A DNA stretch of 43,702 nt from Thiobacillus sp. (GCA_024709425.1 JANJWS010000049.1:1-43702); one strand, 5' to 3'; shown: positions 18,381-27,307, counted from the first letter of the stretch. Notes: generated from the sequence alone by a model not told the origin. Numbers and translations: made by a program.

Positions 18381-18410
18381 GCCCCTTCCCTTCAAGGGAG
18401 ATGGGGTGAG
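18381..18410. repeat. degenerate palindromic repeat, copy B (after dsbD)
   Basis: CCCCTTCCCTTCAAGGGAG followed by ATGGGGTGAG, in the 90-base gap between the converging dsbD and DsrS-like genes. It resembles copies A, C and D but has diverged in the loop. The stem (about TCCCTT/AAGGGA) may help stop transcription, although there is no T-run. Confidence 0.4.
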
Positions 18411-18463
18411 CGTGAATAACGGGCGGTGGCGCGGCACTGTGGGTCCGACGCCGGAACCGCACG

Positions 18464-19531
18464 CTACGGCTGACGACGCAGTACCGCGATCGCTTCCACC
18501 AGCGGGTCGACGACCGGCTGGATCTTGCGCCGCATCAGCGAACCGATGGCGGTAGTCTTGAGGAAGATCGGCCGCACACTCTCGGCATCCACGGCGGCGA
18601 GTGCGTCGAGCGCGGTGCAGTCTGTTTCGAACCCGGGCGCCGCCGCCAGCAGCGCCGCACGCGCGGTCGCGCGATGGGCGGCGTCGAGCGCCCTCAGCGG
18701 TGCACACCAGTTCGCCAGCGCGTTCAACGTATGGTTCACCACTTCCTGGACCTCGGGGCGTTCGAGCACGGTCGCGACGGTGGCCAGGAAGGTCTGGCCT
18801 TGCGCCGACAGGGCATGGTCGAGCATCGTGCCATAGGCGTTGCCGGCCAGCTGCGGCACCTCGGCGTGGTTGTGGCGGGCCGCGCGTGGCGCAGGCAGGT
18901 GGTCGGGTTGCAGTTCGAGGAAGGGCACGTAGTATGCGTTGCGGCTGGTGCCGCGCTTCCACACCGCGAGCCGCTCGTCTTCGGTAAGTACGCCGGAATA
19001 GAGCATGGCGGCGACGGTGTCGAGGATGCCGAGGTCGTCCTCGTGCAGGAAGGCGAGGTGTTCGACCAGATACTCCGCCAGCGTGCGGCCCATGCTGCTG
19101 CGGCAGACGACGTCGCGCATCAGCATCAGCCGGGCATTTTCGATGGTCGGCATGCACCACCACGCGTAACGTGCGAGTTCGTCGGTGAGGGCGGGGGAAT
19201 GCACCACTGCAACGACGGCCTCCTCTTCGGCGATCAGAAGCAGTTGCGCCAGATGCTGCTCCGATAACCCGGCCTGCGATTGCCGTGTCCAGCGCGTGAG
19301 ATGCACTGGATAGCCGCCGGGCGAACCCAGCACGTGGCCGGAAAGCAGTTCGCGCACCTTCTTCAGGTAGCGGTCGGAGCGCTCGATTGGCTTCAGCGGC
19401 ACGCTCGCCTCGCCCTTCGGCGTCAGCGCCCACAGCGTCATCGTCGATTCGTCGATGCGCACCGCCTTGAGGTCGGTGTTGAACAGCACGTTGAGGCGCA
19501 GTTCGTCTTCCGGGGAGAGTTCGTCGTTCAT
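18464..19531 (-). CDS. conserved protein, tentatively DsrS-like
   Basis: 355 residues, soluble, no signal peptide or membrane segment. It begins MNDELSPEDELRLNVLFNTD and contains ELLSGHVLGSPGGYPVHLTRWTR, AWWCMPTIENARLML and EYLVEHLAFLHEDD. From memory these match the family annotated as sulfur reduction protein DsrS, named for its place in the dsr locus of purple sulfur bacteria but of unproven function. I cannot verify this by search. No other dsr gene is in the window, so a role in sulfur oxidation is not supported by context. It is the last gene of the thiD-thiE-hemL run, 82 bases after hemL, with a large hairpin between them. Confidence 0.55.
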   Translation of the reverse strand: MNDELSPEDELRLNVLFNTDLKAVRIDESTMTLWALTPKGEASVPLKPIERSDRYLKKVRELLSGHVLGSPGGYPVHLTRWTRQSQAGLSEQHLAQLLLIAEEEAVVAVVHSPALTDELARYAWWCMPTIENARLMLMRDVVCRSSMGRTLAEYLVEHLAFLHEDDLGILDTVAAMLYSGVLTEDERLAVWKRGTSRNAYYVPFLELQPDHLPAPRAARHNHAEVPQLAGNAYGTMLDHALSAQGQTFLATVATVLERPEVQEVVNHTLNALANWCAPLRALDAAHRATARAALLAAAPGFETDCTALDALAAVDAESVRPIFLKTTAIGSLMRRKIQPVVDPLVEAIAVLRRQP

Positions 19532-19548
19532 CGGAAAAACCTTTTCTT

Positions 19549-19605
19549 ATCCGCGAAGGACGCGAAGTTCGCGAAGACGAGCTTTTCTTCGCGTCCTTCG
19601 CGGAT
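19549..19605. repeat. 19-base perfect inverted repeat between hemL and the DsrS-like gene
   Basis: Arms ATCCGCGAAGGACGCGAAG (19549-19567) and its exact complement (19587-19605), with a 19-base loop that itself contains the palindrome TTCGCGAA. No T-run follows on either side, so it is not a standard terminator. The wording (units of the CGCGAAGGA kind) is typical of dispersed intergenic repeats. It fills most of the hemL to DsrS-like gap and could stabilise or process the mRNA. Confidence 0.75.
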
Positions 19606-19613
19606 GACGTCTT

Positions 19614-20891
19614 TCAAAGCGTCCTGAACACCTCGCGCGCTGCCGCAATGGAGGCGTCGATGTCGGCATCGGTGTGCGCGGCCGAAACGAAACCGGCTTC
19701 GAAGGCGGACGGCGCGAGATAGATGCCGCGGTCGAGCATGGCGTGGAAGAAGCGGTTGAACTTCTCGCGGTCGCACGCCATCACCTCGGCGAAGCTCGCC
19801 GGCGGCTTCGCCGCAAAATACAGGCCGAACATGCCGCCGACCGAGTCGGCGCAGAAGCTGACGTTCGCGTCCTGCGCGGCGGCGGTGAGGCCTTGCACCA
19901 GTCGTTCGGTGCGTGCGGCAAGCGTGGCGTAGAAGCCGGGGGCCGATACCGCTTCCAGCGTCGCCAGCCCTGCGGCGACCGCGACGGGGTTGCCCGACAG
20001 CGTGCCGGCCTGGTACACCGGGCCGACCGGCGCCAGCGCGTCCATGACGTCGGCGCGGCCGCCGAAGGCGCCGACCGGCATGCCGCCGCCGATCACCTTG
20101 CCGAGCGTGGTGAGATCGGGTTTGATGCCGAGCAGCTTCTGCGCGCAGCCGAGGTCGACGCGGAAACCCGTCATCACTTCGTCGAAGATCAGCAGCGCAC
20201 TGTATCGGTCGCACAGGCGGCGCATCGCCGCCATGAATTCAGCGGTCGGTTTCACCAGGTTCATGTTGCCGGCGAAGGGCTCGACGATGATGCAGGCGAT
20301 CTCGTTGCCGATCTCGGCGAAGGTGCGTTCGAGTCCGGCGACGTCGTTGTAGTCGAGCACGATGGTCTGGGCAGCGACTTCGGGCGGGACGCCGGCCGAG
20401 GTGGGGTTGCCGAAGGTGAGCGCGCCGGAGCCGGCCTTCACCAGCAGGAAATCGGCGTGGCCGTGGTAGCAGCCCTCGAACTTGATGAACTTGCTGCGGC
20501 CGGTGAAGCCACGCGCCAGGCGGATCGCGCTCATCGTCGCCTCGGTGCCGGATGAGACCAGCCGCACCTTCTCGATGCTCGGCACCAGCTGGGTGATGCG
20601 GGTGGCGATGACGAGTTCCGCCTCGCTGGGCGCGCCGAACGACAGGCCGTTGGCGGCGGCGTCCTGTACCGCTTTTACCGTGCCGGGGTGGGCGTGGCCG
20701 AGGATGGCCGGGCCCCACGAACCGACATAATCAATGTACTCGCGGCCGTCGGCGTCCCACACCCGCGCACCCTTGGCGCGGCTGAAGAACACCGGCGTGC
20801 CGCCGACGCTCCTGAAGGCGCGTACGGGCGAGTTCACGCCGCCGGGGATGACATGCTGCGACTGTTCGAAGAGTTGTTCGTTGCGGGTCAT
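19614..20891 (-). CDS. hemL: glutamate-1-semialdehyde 2,1-aminomutase
   Basis: PLP enzyme that makes 5-aminolevulinate in the C5 route, the first committed stage of heme synthesis. 425 residues, normal length. The Schiff-base lysine is K265 in [18 protein letters not shown]. The PLP aspartate lies in [12 protein letters not shown], and the substrate region [10 protein letters not shown] and [20 protein letters not shown] are intact. It follows thiE on the same strand after 58 bases. With hemC and hemD in this window it supplies the same pathway. Confidence 0.97.
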   Translation of the reverse strand: MTRNEQLFEQSQHVIPGGVNSPVRAFRSVGGTPVFFSRAKGARVWDADGREYIDYVGSWGPAILGHAHPGTVKAVQDAAANGLSFGAPSEAELVIATRITQLVPSIEKVRLVSSGTEATMSAIRLARGFTGRSKFIKFEGCYHGHADFLLVKAGSGALTFGNPTSAGVPPEVAAQTIVLDYNDVAGLERTFAEIGNEIACIIVEPFAGNMNLVKPTAEFMAAMRRLCDRYSALLIFDEVMTGFRVDLGCAQKLLGIKPDLTTLGKVIGGGMPVGAFGGRADVMDALAPVGPVYQAGTLSGNPVAVAAGLATLEAVSAPGFYATLAARTERLVQGLTAAAQDANVSFCADSVGGMFGLYFAAKPPASFAEVMACDREKFNRFFHAMLDRGIYLAPSAFEAGFVSAAHTDADIDASIAAAREVFRTL

Positions 20892-20945
20892 TGCTCGGAT
20901 TCCGTTGCGAAGCGTTGATTGAAAGCGCGCGCGTCCACCGCTTGG

Positions 20946-20996
20946 GGCATCACGCTTGCCCCCTCTCCCGCGTGCGGGGGAGGGTTGGGGCGGGGG
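20946..20996. repeat. GC-rich palindromic repeat, copy C (3' end of thiE)
   Basis: GCCCCCTCTCCCGCG then a short loop and GCGGGGGAGGGTTGGGG. It shares the left flank GGGCATCACG with copy A and nearly the whole core with copy D (in the opposite orientation). It encodes the last residues and the stop codon of thiE. Confidence 0.7.
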
Positions 20997-21624
20997 AAGC
21001 GCGCTCGATGAAAAGCCGGCTCAGGGTCTGCGCGCGCACCCGGACATCGGGCGCGTCGAACAGCGCCGACAGCACGGCGAGGGCGTCCGCGCCGGCGTCG
21101 ATGAGCTGCGGCGCGTTGGCGGCGGTGATGCCGCCGATGGCGACGATGGGCACGTGAATCACCGGCACCGCTTCGCGCAGCAGGTCCAGATTTGCGCGTG
21201 CCGCGTCCGGCTTGGTCGGCGAGGGAAAGAAACTGCCGAAGGCGACATAGTCGGCGCCATCGGCCTGTGCGGCGCGCGCGCGGTCCAGGCTCTGGTAGCA
21301 GGAGGCGCCGATGAATTTCTTCGGACCGAGGATGATGCGCGCTTCCCGCAGGCTGCCGTCGTCGCGCCCCAGGTGCACGCCGTCGGCGCCGGCGAGGTCG
21401 GCCAGGCGCAGGTCGTCGTTGACGATCAGCGGCACGCCGAACCGGCGGCACAGTGCGGCGAGTTCGCTTGCCTGCTCGTGGCGGCGCGCGACGTCGCCGG
21501 ACTTGTCGCGGTATTGCACCACCGCCACGCCGCCGGCGAGCGCGGCTTCCACCTGCGCCAGCAGGCGCGGGGTGTCGGCAGTCTCAGGGGTAAGGGCGTA
21601 GACGCCGCCTGGAAAGTCAGGCAT
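20950..21624 (-). CDS. thiE: thiamine-phosphate synthase
   Basis: Couples HMP-PP to thiazole phosphate to give thiamine monophosphate. 224 residues from the ATG at 21624 ([17 protein letters not shown]); upstream in-frame sequence belongs to thiD in another frame. Motifs are [30 protein letters not shown], the diphosphate loop [13 protein letters not shown] and [23 protein letters not shown]. The last 15 residues or so ([16 protein letters not shown]) come from a palindromic repeat and are not part of the normal fold. The start overlaps the thiD stop by eight bases. Confidence 0.95.
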   Translation of the reverse strand: MPDFPGGVYALTPETADTPRLLAQVEAALAGGVAVVQYRDKSGDVARRHEQASELAALCRRFGVPLIVNDDLRLADLAGADGVHLGRDDGSLREARIILGPKKFIGASCYQSLDRARAAQADGADYVAFGSFFPSPTKPDAARANLDLLREAVPVIHVPIVAIGGITAANAPQLIDAGADALAVLSALFDAPDVRVRAQTLSRLFIERASPAPTLPRTRERGQA

Positions 21625-22459
21625 TGCCTTCCGCCTGTGGCGTCTGTGCCCAGAAGAAACGCTCCGGCAGGTATTGCCCCATGCCGGGGCGAAACGCCGC
21701 CTTGAGCGTCTCGTAGGTGAAATTCTGCGCTTCGCGTACGGCGGCGGGTACATCCTGCCCGTAGGCGAGTACCGCGGCGATCGCCGAGGCGAGGGTGCAG
21801 CCCGAGCCGTGATAGCTGCCCGGCAGGCGGTCCCAGGCGTCGGTCTGCACCAGGCCGTTGGCGTCGTAAAGGGTGTTGAGGACGCGCGGCGTGTTCTCGT
21901 GCGTGCCTGTGATGAGGACGAATTCGCAGCCGAGGTCGGTCAGACGCGCGGCGCAGGCGGCGAGGTCGAGCTCTTCGTCGTCCGATTCGAACAGCGCCAG
22001 GCGGCGCGCTTCATGACTGTTGGGCGTGATGATGCTCGCCTGCGGGATCAGCAGGTCACGCATGGCGGCGATCATGTCGTCGGTGGCGAGTTCGTCGCCA
22101 CGGCCGGAGGCGAGCACCGGATCGAGGATGACCGGGATGTCGGGGTAGTCGGCGAGGATTTCCGCGATCACCGCGATCGATTCGGCGCTGCCGAGCATGC
22201 CGAGCTTGAACGCCGCCACGGGGACGTCCTCCAGCAACATGCGCGCCTGGTCGGCGACCCATTCCGCATCGATCGGCAATACTTCCTCGACCCCGGCGGT
22301 GTCCTGCACGGTGATCGCGGTGATGACCGACAGTGGGTGGCAGCCCATGCTGGCGAGCGTCAGCAGGTCGGCCTGGATGCCTGCGCCCCCCGTGGGGTCG
22401 GACGCGGCGAAGCTCAACACCAGCGGCGGCACGGGGGTTTGGGAAAGGATGGGCGGCAT
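21617..22459 (-). CDS. thiD: hydroxymethylpyrimidine/phosphomethylpyrimidine kinase
   Basis: Phosphorylates HMP and HMP-P for thiamine synthesis and salvage. 280 residues from the ATG at 22459 (MPPILSQTPVPPLVLSFAASDPTGGAGIQADL). A longer frame exists upstream but adds a proline-rich stretch not expected in this ribokinase-fold family. The signature SDPTGGAGIQAD, the ILDPVLASGRGDEL segment and the anion-hole motif GSYHGSGCTLASAIAA with its catalytic Asp-equivalent position in the GSGC loop region are present. First gene of thiD-thiE-hemL. No TPP riboswitch is seen upstream. Confidence 0.95.
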   Translation of the reverse strand: MPPILSQTPVPPLVLSFAASDPTGGAGIQADLLTLASMGCHPLSVITAITVQDTAGVEEVLPIDAEWVADQARMLLEDVPVAAFKLGMLGSAESIAVIAEILADYPDIPVILDPVLASGRGDELATDDMIAAMRDLLIPQASIITPNSHEARRLALFESDDEELDLAACAARLTDLGCEFVLITGTHENTPRVLNTLYDANGLVQTDAWDRLPGSYHGSGCTLASAIAAVLAYGQDVPAAVREAQNFTYETLKAAFRPGMGQYLPERFFWAQTPQAEGNA

Positions 22460-22612
22460 GGCGGCGGCAGTGTGAGGTCGGTCGGGGATTTTAGCCGATT
22501 CCAGGCCCACCCTGCCCATACGGGGCTGTAGCGACGGAACGGCGACCTCGGGGGAAACGGGGGAAACGGGGGCAGGGCATGGCGTGCGCAAGGGTTTTGG
22601 CGAGCGGCGGGC

Positions 22613-22672
22613 TCAAGTTGGCTGGAAAAAGCGCCGTTACCGCGTTGGCGGATAGAGTTTTTCCCATAGAAT
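22613..22672 (+). promoter_or_regulatory. tandem sigma-28-like and sigma-70-like promoters
   Basis: TCAAGTTG (22613-22620), 12 bases, GCCGTTAC (22633-22640) resembles a FliA promoter (TAAAGTTT-N11-GCCGATAA) with one extra spacer base. Just downstream TTGGCG (22645-22650), 16 bases, TAGAAT (22667-22672) is a fair sigma-70 promoter. Both precede the secreted unknown gene at 22750 in the 290-base gap after thiD. The gap also holds two GGGGGAAAC units at 22550-22567 and nothing else I can name. Confidence 0.45.
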
Positions 22673-22749
22673 CCGCGCTGGGGCATGGCTTGGCAGGGCC
22701 GGCCCTGATTCAAATCATTCCGCATAAATGAACAAGAGAGGAGATGGAC

Positions 22750-23643
22750 ATGATGGTTGTGAGATGGGTTGTTGGATGGGCATTGTTTGCTTTTTCATTG
22801 GGCGCCTGGGCGCTATCGCCTTATATCCAGGGTGACCCGGTTGCCGGGGCCAATGTGCAGGCGATCGCGAGCGCGGTCGAAGGCAAGCTCAAGAACGGTG
22901 GATTCAAGGTGGTCGGCAAGTATTTCCCCAAGGGGTTGGCCGGCTATGGCGTAGTGATCGTCACCGACGATGCCATGCTCGAAGAGATCGGGGCGGCGGG
23001 CGGTCATGCCGTCCTTGGCGCGGCGATCCGCGTGGGTGTGAAGGCTGACGGAACGGTCACCTATAACAACCCGGAATACTGGTATCGCGCTTATTTCCGC
23101 AATGGTTTCACCAAGCGTGAGGGGGCAGTCAAGGCGCTGCAGGGCAAGCTGGAAAGTGCGCTCGGTTCGGTCAAGGGTGTGGGCGGTGACGAGGATCCCA
23201 AGAATCTTGCCAATTACCGCTACATGATCGGCATGGAGCGCATCGACTCGTACAAGAACAAGCTGGTCGAGGCAGCCAGTTTCAACGAGGCCGTCAAGAC
23301 GGTGCGCGACAACCTGGGCAAGGGAGCAGGCAAGGCGTCCCTGGTCTACGAGGTGGTCATGCCGAACCGCAAGCTGGCGGTGTTCGGGGTCGGCATGCAG
23401 GATGATGGCGAGTGGATCAAGAAGATCGAGATGCAGAACAGTGTCGCGGGGCTGCCTTACGAGATCTACGTGATCGACAAGGAAATCGGCGCGCCGCACG
23501 GCCGATTCCGCATCGCGCTGGCCTTCCCGGACGTTGGCATGGGCCAGTTCATGCGGATTTCCACGCTGCCGAACAACATCCTGGACACCATGGGTGCGAT
23601 CGCCGGTGTCGAGAAGTCGTCAAGCCAGGAGGCGTGGCAGTAG
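22750..23643 (+). CDS. secreted protein of unknown function
   Basis: 297 residues from the ATG at 22750. The AGGAG at 22739-22743 abuts the first ATG (22744) but is six bases from this one, so 22750 is preferred. Residues 1-21 are a signal peptide ending GAWA. The mature part is a mixed alpha/beta protein without cysteines in the visible motifs. It has GGFKVVGKYFPKGLAGYGVVIVTDD, NNPEYWYRAYFR and FRIALAFPDVGMGQFMRIS. I do not recognise the family. It is transcribed alone, ending in a strong terminator before pilG, and has a sigma-28-like promoter of the same kind as the Pil-Chp cluster, which makes a link to motility or surface sensing possible. Confidence 0.8.
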   Translation: MMVVRWVVGWALFAFSLGAWALSPYIQGDPVAGANVQAIASAVEGKLKNGGFKVVGKYFPKGLAGYGVVIVTDDAMLEEIGAAGGHAVLGAAIRVGVKADGTVTYNNPEYWYRAYFRNGFTKREGAVKALQGKLESALGSVKGVGGDEDPKNLANYRYMIGMERIDSYKNKLVEAASFNEAVKTVRDNLGKGAGKASLVYEVVMPNRKLAVFGVGMQDDGEWIKKIEMQNSVAGLPYEIYVIDKEIGAPHGRFRIALAFPDVGMGQFMRISTLPNNILDTMGAIAGVEKSSSQEAWQ

Positions 23644-23671
23644 ATCCACCGTCAAGGCTGGAAGCGAAGCA

Positions 23672-23701
23672 GGGGCGTGGCCTTCGGGCTACGCCCTTTT
23701 T
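23672..23701 (+). terminator. intrinsic terminator between the secreted protein gene and pilG
   Basis: Ten-base stem GGGCGTGGCC / GGCTACGCCC (one G-U pair) closed by a TTCG tetraloop and followed by five T. A textbook rho-independent terminator 29 bases after the stop codon. Confidence 0.9.
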
Positions 23702-23723
23702 CCTTGGTGCCGGCCGGGTACGC

Positions 23724-23750
23724 TAAAGAAGCTGCAGTCGTTGCCGTAAT
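23724..23750 (+). promoter_or_regulatory. sigma-28 (FliA)-type promoter of the pil-chp cluster
   Basis: TAAAGAAG (23724-23731), exactly 11 bases, then GCCGTAAT (23743-23750). The five conserved bases TAAAG, the spacer length and GCCG all match the FliA consensus TAAAGTTT-N11-GCCGATAA. It starts 22 bases after the terminator and ends 60 bases before the pilG start, the right place for the cluster promoter. No convincing sigma-70 promoter was seen in the same gap. Confidence 0.6.
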
Positions 23751-23810
23751 GCTAAGCACGCGGGTCGGGTGGTGTGTGCCATCCGCTCATGACTCTGGTG
23801 GAGAAATAGC

Positions 23811-24203
23811 GTGGACAACGAGGCTCTCAAAGGCGTGAAGGTGATGGTGATCGACGACAGCAACACCATCCGTCGCAGCGCGGAAATCTTCCTGAATCAG
23901 GCTGGCTGCGAAGTGATCCTGGCGCAGGACGGATTCGATGCGTTGTCGAAGATCACCGATCATGACCCGGACGTAGTGTTCGTCGACATCATGATGCCGC
24001 GGCTGGATGGTTATCAGACCTGCTCGCTCATCAAGCGCAATGCCAAGTACCGGACCACGCCGGTGATCATGCTGTCTTCCAAGGACGGCCTGTTCGACCG
24101 GGCGCGCGGCCGCATGGTGGGCTCGGATGAGTACCTCACCAAGCCATTCACCAAGGACACCTTGCTCTCCGCCGTGCGGGACCATGCCGGCGCGCGGGTC
24201 TGA
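23811..24203 (+). CDS. pilG: PilG, CheY-like response regulator of twitching/surface sensing
   Basis: 130 residues, a single receiver domain: acidic pair D15/D16 (VIDDSNTIRRSAE), phosphoacceptor D59 (VFVDIMMPRLDGYQT) and the conserved lysine in LTKPFTKD. PilG-type N-terminal wording (KVMVIDDSNTIRRSAEIFL) separates it from PilH. The start is a GTG at 23811 with TGGAG seven bases upstream. In Pseudomonas PilG promotes pilus extension after phosphorylation by ChpA/PilL. First gene of pilG-pilH-pilI-pilJ-pilL. Confidence 0.95.
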   Translation: MDNEALKGVKVMVIDDSNTIRRSAEIFLNQAGCEVILAQDGFDALSKITDHDPDVVFVDIMMPRLDGYQTCSLIKRNAKYRTTPVIMLSSKDGLFDRARGRMVGSDEYLTKPFTKDTLLSAVRDHAGARV

Positions 24204-24231
24204 CTGATTCTTATACAAGGAGCTCATCATC

Positions 24232-24597
24232 ATGGCGATCAGCCGAATCCTGGTTGTGGACGATTCCCCTACCGAGCGTTTTTTCCTGTCCGAGCTGTTG
24301 GTCAAGAACGGCTATCTGGTCAGCATGGCCGAGAGCGGCGAGGAAGCCGTGGCGCAGGCGAAGCAGACCCTGCCCGACCTCATCGTCATGGACGTTGTCA
24401 TGCCGGGCATGAATGGCTACCAGGCGACCCGCATGATCACCAAGGAAGAGGCCACCAAGCACATCCCGGTGATCATGTGCACCACCAAGGGGCAGGAAAC
24501 CGACAAGGTGTGGGGCATGCGCCAGGGCGCCAAGGCCTATCTGGTCAAGCCGATCAAGCCGGAAGACCTGTTGTCGCAAATCAAGGCACTGGGCTGA
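24232..24597 (+). CDS. pilH: PilH, CheY-like response regulator
   Basis: 121 residues, one receiver domain with D10/D11 (LVVDDSPTERFFLSELL), phosphoacceptor D54 (VMDVVMPGMNGYQATR) and K in AYLVKPIKPEDL. It begins 28 bases after pilG with a strong AAGGAG. In the Pil-Chp system PilH counteracts PilG, favouring retraction or draining phosphate from the kinase. Confidence 0.95.
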   Translation: MAISRILVVDDSPTERFFLSELLVKNGYLVSMAESGEEAVAQAKQTLPDLIVMDVVMPGMNGYQATRMITKEEATKHIPVIMCTTKGQETDKVWGMRQGAKAYLVKPIKPEDLLSQIKALG

Positions 24598-24607
24598 GTG
24601 GAATTCG

Positions 24608-25117
24608 ATGGCCAAGAAGTTCAATCTGCGCGAATTCCAGACGGCGCTCTCGCAGCAACTGCAGGCAGCGGCGAGCCGTGACAACACCGGATCGCGGCTC
24701 GGGTTTCGCGTGGGTGCGACGAACTGGCTGGTTGGACTGGGTGACACCGAGGAAGTGCTGCCGGTGCCGCCCATTGTCAAGGTGCCGGGTGCCCGGCGGT
24801 GGTTTCGCGGCATGACGAACATCCGCGGGAACCTGTATGCCGTGAGCGATTTTGCCGATTTCCTTGGCCATGGCGTAACGCCTGAGCACGCCGATTGCCG
24901 GCTGCTGATTCCGCATCATGACTTCGGTGTGAATGCGGCGTTGCTGATCGGGGGCACGCTGGGCCTGAAGAATATCAGCCAGTATCAACCCCGCGACGAA
25001 CACGTGGTCGAGCCGTGGGTGGCGCGCCGCTATGCGGACGACGTGGGTGGGGAATGGCATGACATGGATTTTGGTCAGTTGCTGGGCCATGTTGGATTTC
25101 TCATGGTCGAGGCGTGA
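24608..25117 (+). CDS. pilI: PilI, CheW-like adaptor
   Basis: 169 residues with one CheW domain (about 25-165): GFRVGATNWLVGLGDTEEVLPVP and the RGMTNIRGNLYAVSDFADFLG core that binds receptor and kinase. It couples the PilJ receptor to the PilL kinase. Ten bases after pilH. No methyltransferase gene follows, unlike the pilIJK order of Pseudomonas. Confidence 0.93.
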   Translation: MAKKFNLREFQTALSQQLQAAASRDNTGSRLGFRVGATNWLVGLGDTEEVLPVPPIVKVPGARRWFRGMTNIRGNLYAVSDFADFLGHGVTPEHADCRLLIPHHDFGVNAALLIGGTLGLKNISQYQPRDEHVVEPWVARRYADDVGGEWHDMDFGQLLGHVGFLMVEA

Positions 25118-25189
25118 CGTGTCCGGAAAAGTGATGATTTTTCTTTGAGCACAGGCGCTGCGGCGCCAACGACGATAGGAATCGAGGCA

Positions 25190-27307
25190 ATGAACATGGC
25201 AATCACGATGAATGGGCTGAAAGGTCTGGCGGGCCGTATCACCGGGAAAGACAAGGGGGCGGGCAGTGACCACACCACCCTGATCATGCAGACGGTCCGC
25301 AAGCTGGCCGACAAGGAGCCGGGCAAGGCGCCGTTGATCGGGCATCTGCCGGTCGAAAAACAGTATCTCTATACCGGTGGCACCCTGGTCGCCTCACTGT
25401 TGCTGGGCGCCGGATTTACGATCTACAGTCTGGTCCAGCTCGACAACCGGGCCGGCTATGAAGCGCGGGCGGGCCAGCTTCAGGTGTTGTCGCAGCGGTT
25501 GCCACTCACCGCGCAGCAGTCGGTACTGGGGAATGCCGCAGCCTTCAAGAAGCTTGCCGACGGCAAGGTGGCGTTCGAGCAGACGCTCAAGGGGCTGACC
25601 GAGGGCGATGACGAAGTGCCGGCCAGCAGCGGTGCGGCACGCGACACGTTGGGTGCGATCGCCGCGCAATGGCAGAAATTCCAGCCGCAGGTGGCACAGA
25701 TCCTGGCGCAGCAGAAGAACCTGGTGGCGATGGGCGAGAGCGTGAAACGAATCAATGCGCTTAGTACCGATCTGCAGGAGGTGTCCGAGCAGCTGGCCAG
25801 CCAGCTGGCCGATTCCGGCGCCGGTGTGCGCGACGTGTCGCGTGCCAACCAGTTGGTCATGCTGAGCCAGCGCCTGCCGAAGAATGCCAACCTGCTGCTT
25901 TCATCCGAGCTCATCGACCCCGAAGTCGTGCTGCAGTTGGAGAAGGACACTACCGCGTTCCGTGACACTGTTCAGGTCCTGATGGAAGGCGCGGCGGCCA
26001 CGAACGAAGACAACCTGCTGACGCTCGAGGATCTGGGCGCCAACATGGGCGACATGGTCGAGACCGTGGGCTCGGTGCTGGCGAATACCCAGGCGCTGTT
26101 GCAATCGAAAATGGCGGCGAGCAACCTGTTCGCCGGCAGCGACGCGCTGATGGCCGATACGGCGAACCTCTCGCAGAACTACCAGACGACCGGGGGTCTG
26201 AGTTACCTGATGGCGGCCTTGTTCGGCGTGCTGGCGGTCGGATCGCTGGTCATGCTCGGACTCGTCAACATCAACGAAACCAAATCGCGCGCGCGCAAGA
26301 GCGAAGAGGAAAACAGCCGCAACCAGGAAGCGATTCTGCGCCTGATGGACGAACTCGGTGAACTGGCCGAAGGAAACCTCACCATCAACGCCAGCGTGAC
26401 TGAGGACATCACCGGTGCGGTGGCGGACTCGATCAACTACACGGTAGAAGAGCTGCGCAGCCTGGTGCGCGGGATCAACAACGCCACCCAGCAGATGGAC
26501 CGCGCCGCCAGCGAGGCGGCCCAGGTCTCCGACTCCTTGCAGGACGCTGCGCGTCGCCAGACCGCGGAAATCGAGGAAACCTCCGCGGCGGTCGTGAACC
26601 TCGCGCAGTCGGTGCAGCAGGTTTCCGGCAACGCCGCCGAATCCGCCCGCGTGGCCGAACAATCGCTCGCTGCCGCGGAGCAGGGCCAGCAGGCCGTGGC
26701 CAACGCCATCGCCGGCATGAACACCCTGCGTGAACAGATCCAGGAAACCTCCAAGCGAATCAAGCGTCTCGGTGAATCCTCGCAGGAGATCGGCGAAATC
26801 GTCGAACTGATTTCCGACATTACTGAACAAACCAACGTGCTGGCGCTGAATGCCGCCATTCAGGCGGCGTCTGCGGGCGAAGCCGGGCGAGGCTTCTCGG
26901 TGGTTGCGGAAGAAGTGCAGCGGCTGGCGGAACGCTCCGCCGACGCGACCAAGCAGATCGCCGCGATCGTGAAGACGATTCAGTCCGACACGCACGATAC
27001 GGTGGCGGCCATGGAAATCTCGACCCAGGGCGTGGTCGAGGGGGCCAAGCTGTCCGACGCCGCCGGCCAGACGTTGGCCGAGATCGGCTCGGTGTCGAAG
27101 AAGCTTGCCAGCCTCATCGCCGACATCTCCACCGCGACACAGAGCCAGGCCGAATCGACCGCCAAGGTGGCGGAGACGATGCAGGACATCAAGGCGATTT
27201 CCGCGCAGACCAGCACGGGCACGCAGCAGACGGCGGAGTCGATCACCGGCATGAAGCAGCTGGCGCAGGACCTGAAGAATTCGGTGGCCGGCTTCAAGCT
27301 CGCCTGA
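25190..27307 (+). CDS. pilJ: PilJ, methyl-accepting chemotaxis receptor of type IV pili
   Basis: 705 residues. Helix 1 is at about 60-83, then a periplasmic region with two PilJ_N-type repeats (each with [19 protein letters not shown] and [13 protein letters not shown]), and helix 2 at about 336-358. A HAMP domain follows, then the signalling hairpin whose tip (about 537-585) reads [19 protein letters not shown]. The start at 25190 has AGGA nine bases upstream; ATG 25196 is an alternative with GAGG eight bases away. Glutamine/glutamate-rich helices are available for methylation, but the local cluster lacks a methyltransferase. Confidence 0.95.
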   Translation: MNMAITMNGLKGLAGRITGKDKGAGSDHTTLIMQTVRKLADKEPGKAPLIGHLPVEKQYLYTGGTLVASLLLGAGFTIYSLVQLDNRAGYEARAGQLQVLSQRLPLTAQQSVLGNAAAFKKLADGKVAFEQTLKGLTEGDDEVPASSGAARDTLGAIAAQWQKFQPQVAQILAQQKNLVAMGESVKRINALSTDLQEVSEQLASQLADSGAGVRDVSRANQLVMLSQRLPKNANLLLSSELIDPEVVLQLEKDTTAFRDTVQVLMEGAAATNEDNLLTLEDLGANMGDMVETVGSVLANTQALLQSKMAASNLFAGSDALMADTANLSQNYQTTGGLSYLMAALFGVLAVGSLVMLGLVNINETKSRARKSEEENSRNQEAILRLMDELGELAEGNLTINASVTEDITGAVADSINYTVEELRSLVRGINNATQQMDRAASEAAQVSDSLQDAARRQTAEIEETSAAVVNLAQSVQQVSGNAAESARVAEQSLAAAEQGQQAVANAIAGMNTLREQIQETSKRIKRLGESSQEIGEIVELISDITEQTNVLALNAAIQAASAGEAGRGFSVVAEEVQRLAERSADATKQIAAIVKTIQSDTHDTVAAMEISTQGVVEGAKLSDAAGQTLAEIGSVSKKLASLIADISTATQSQAESTAKVAETMQDIKAISAQTSTGTQQTAESITGMKQLAQDLKNSVAGFKLA

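Noticed and set aside
22460..22749. TPP riboswitch upstream of thiD
   Set aside because: The conserved CTGAGA and other thi-box elements were not found on the minus strand before thiD.
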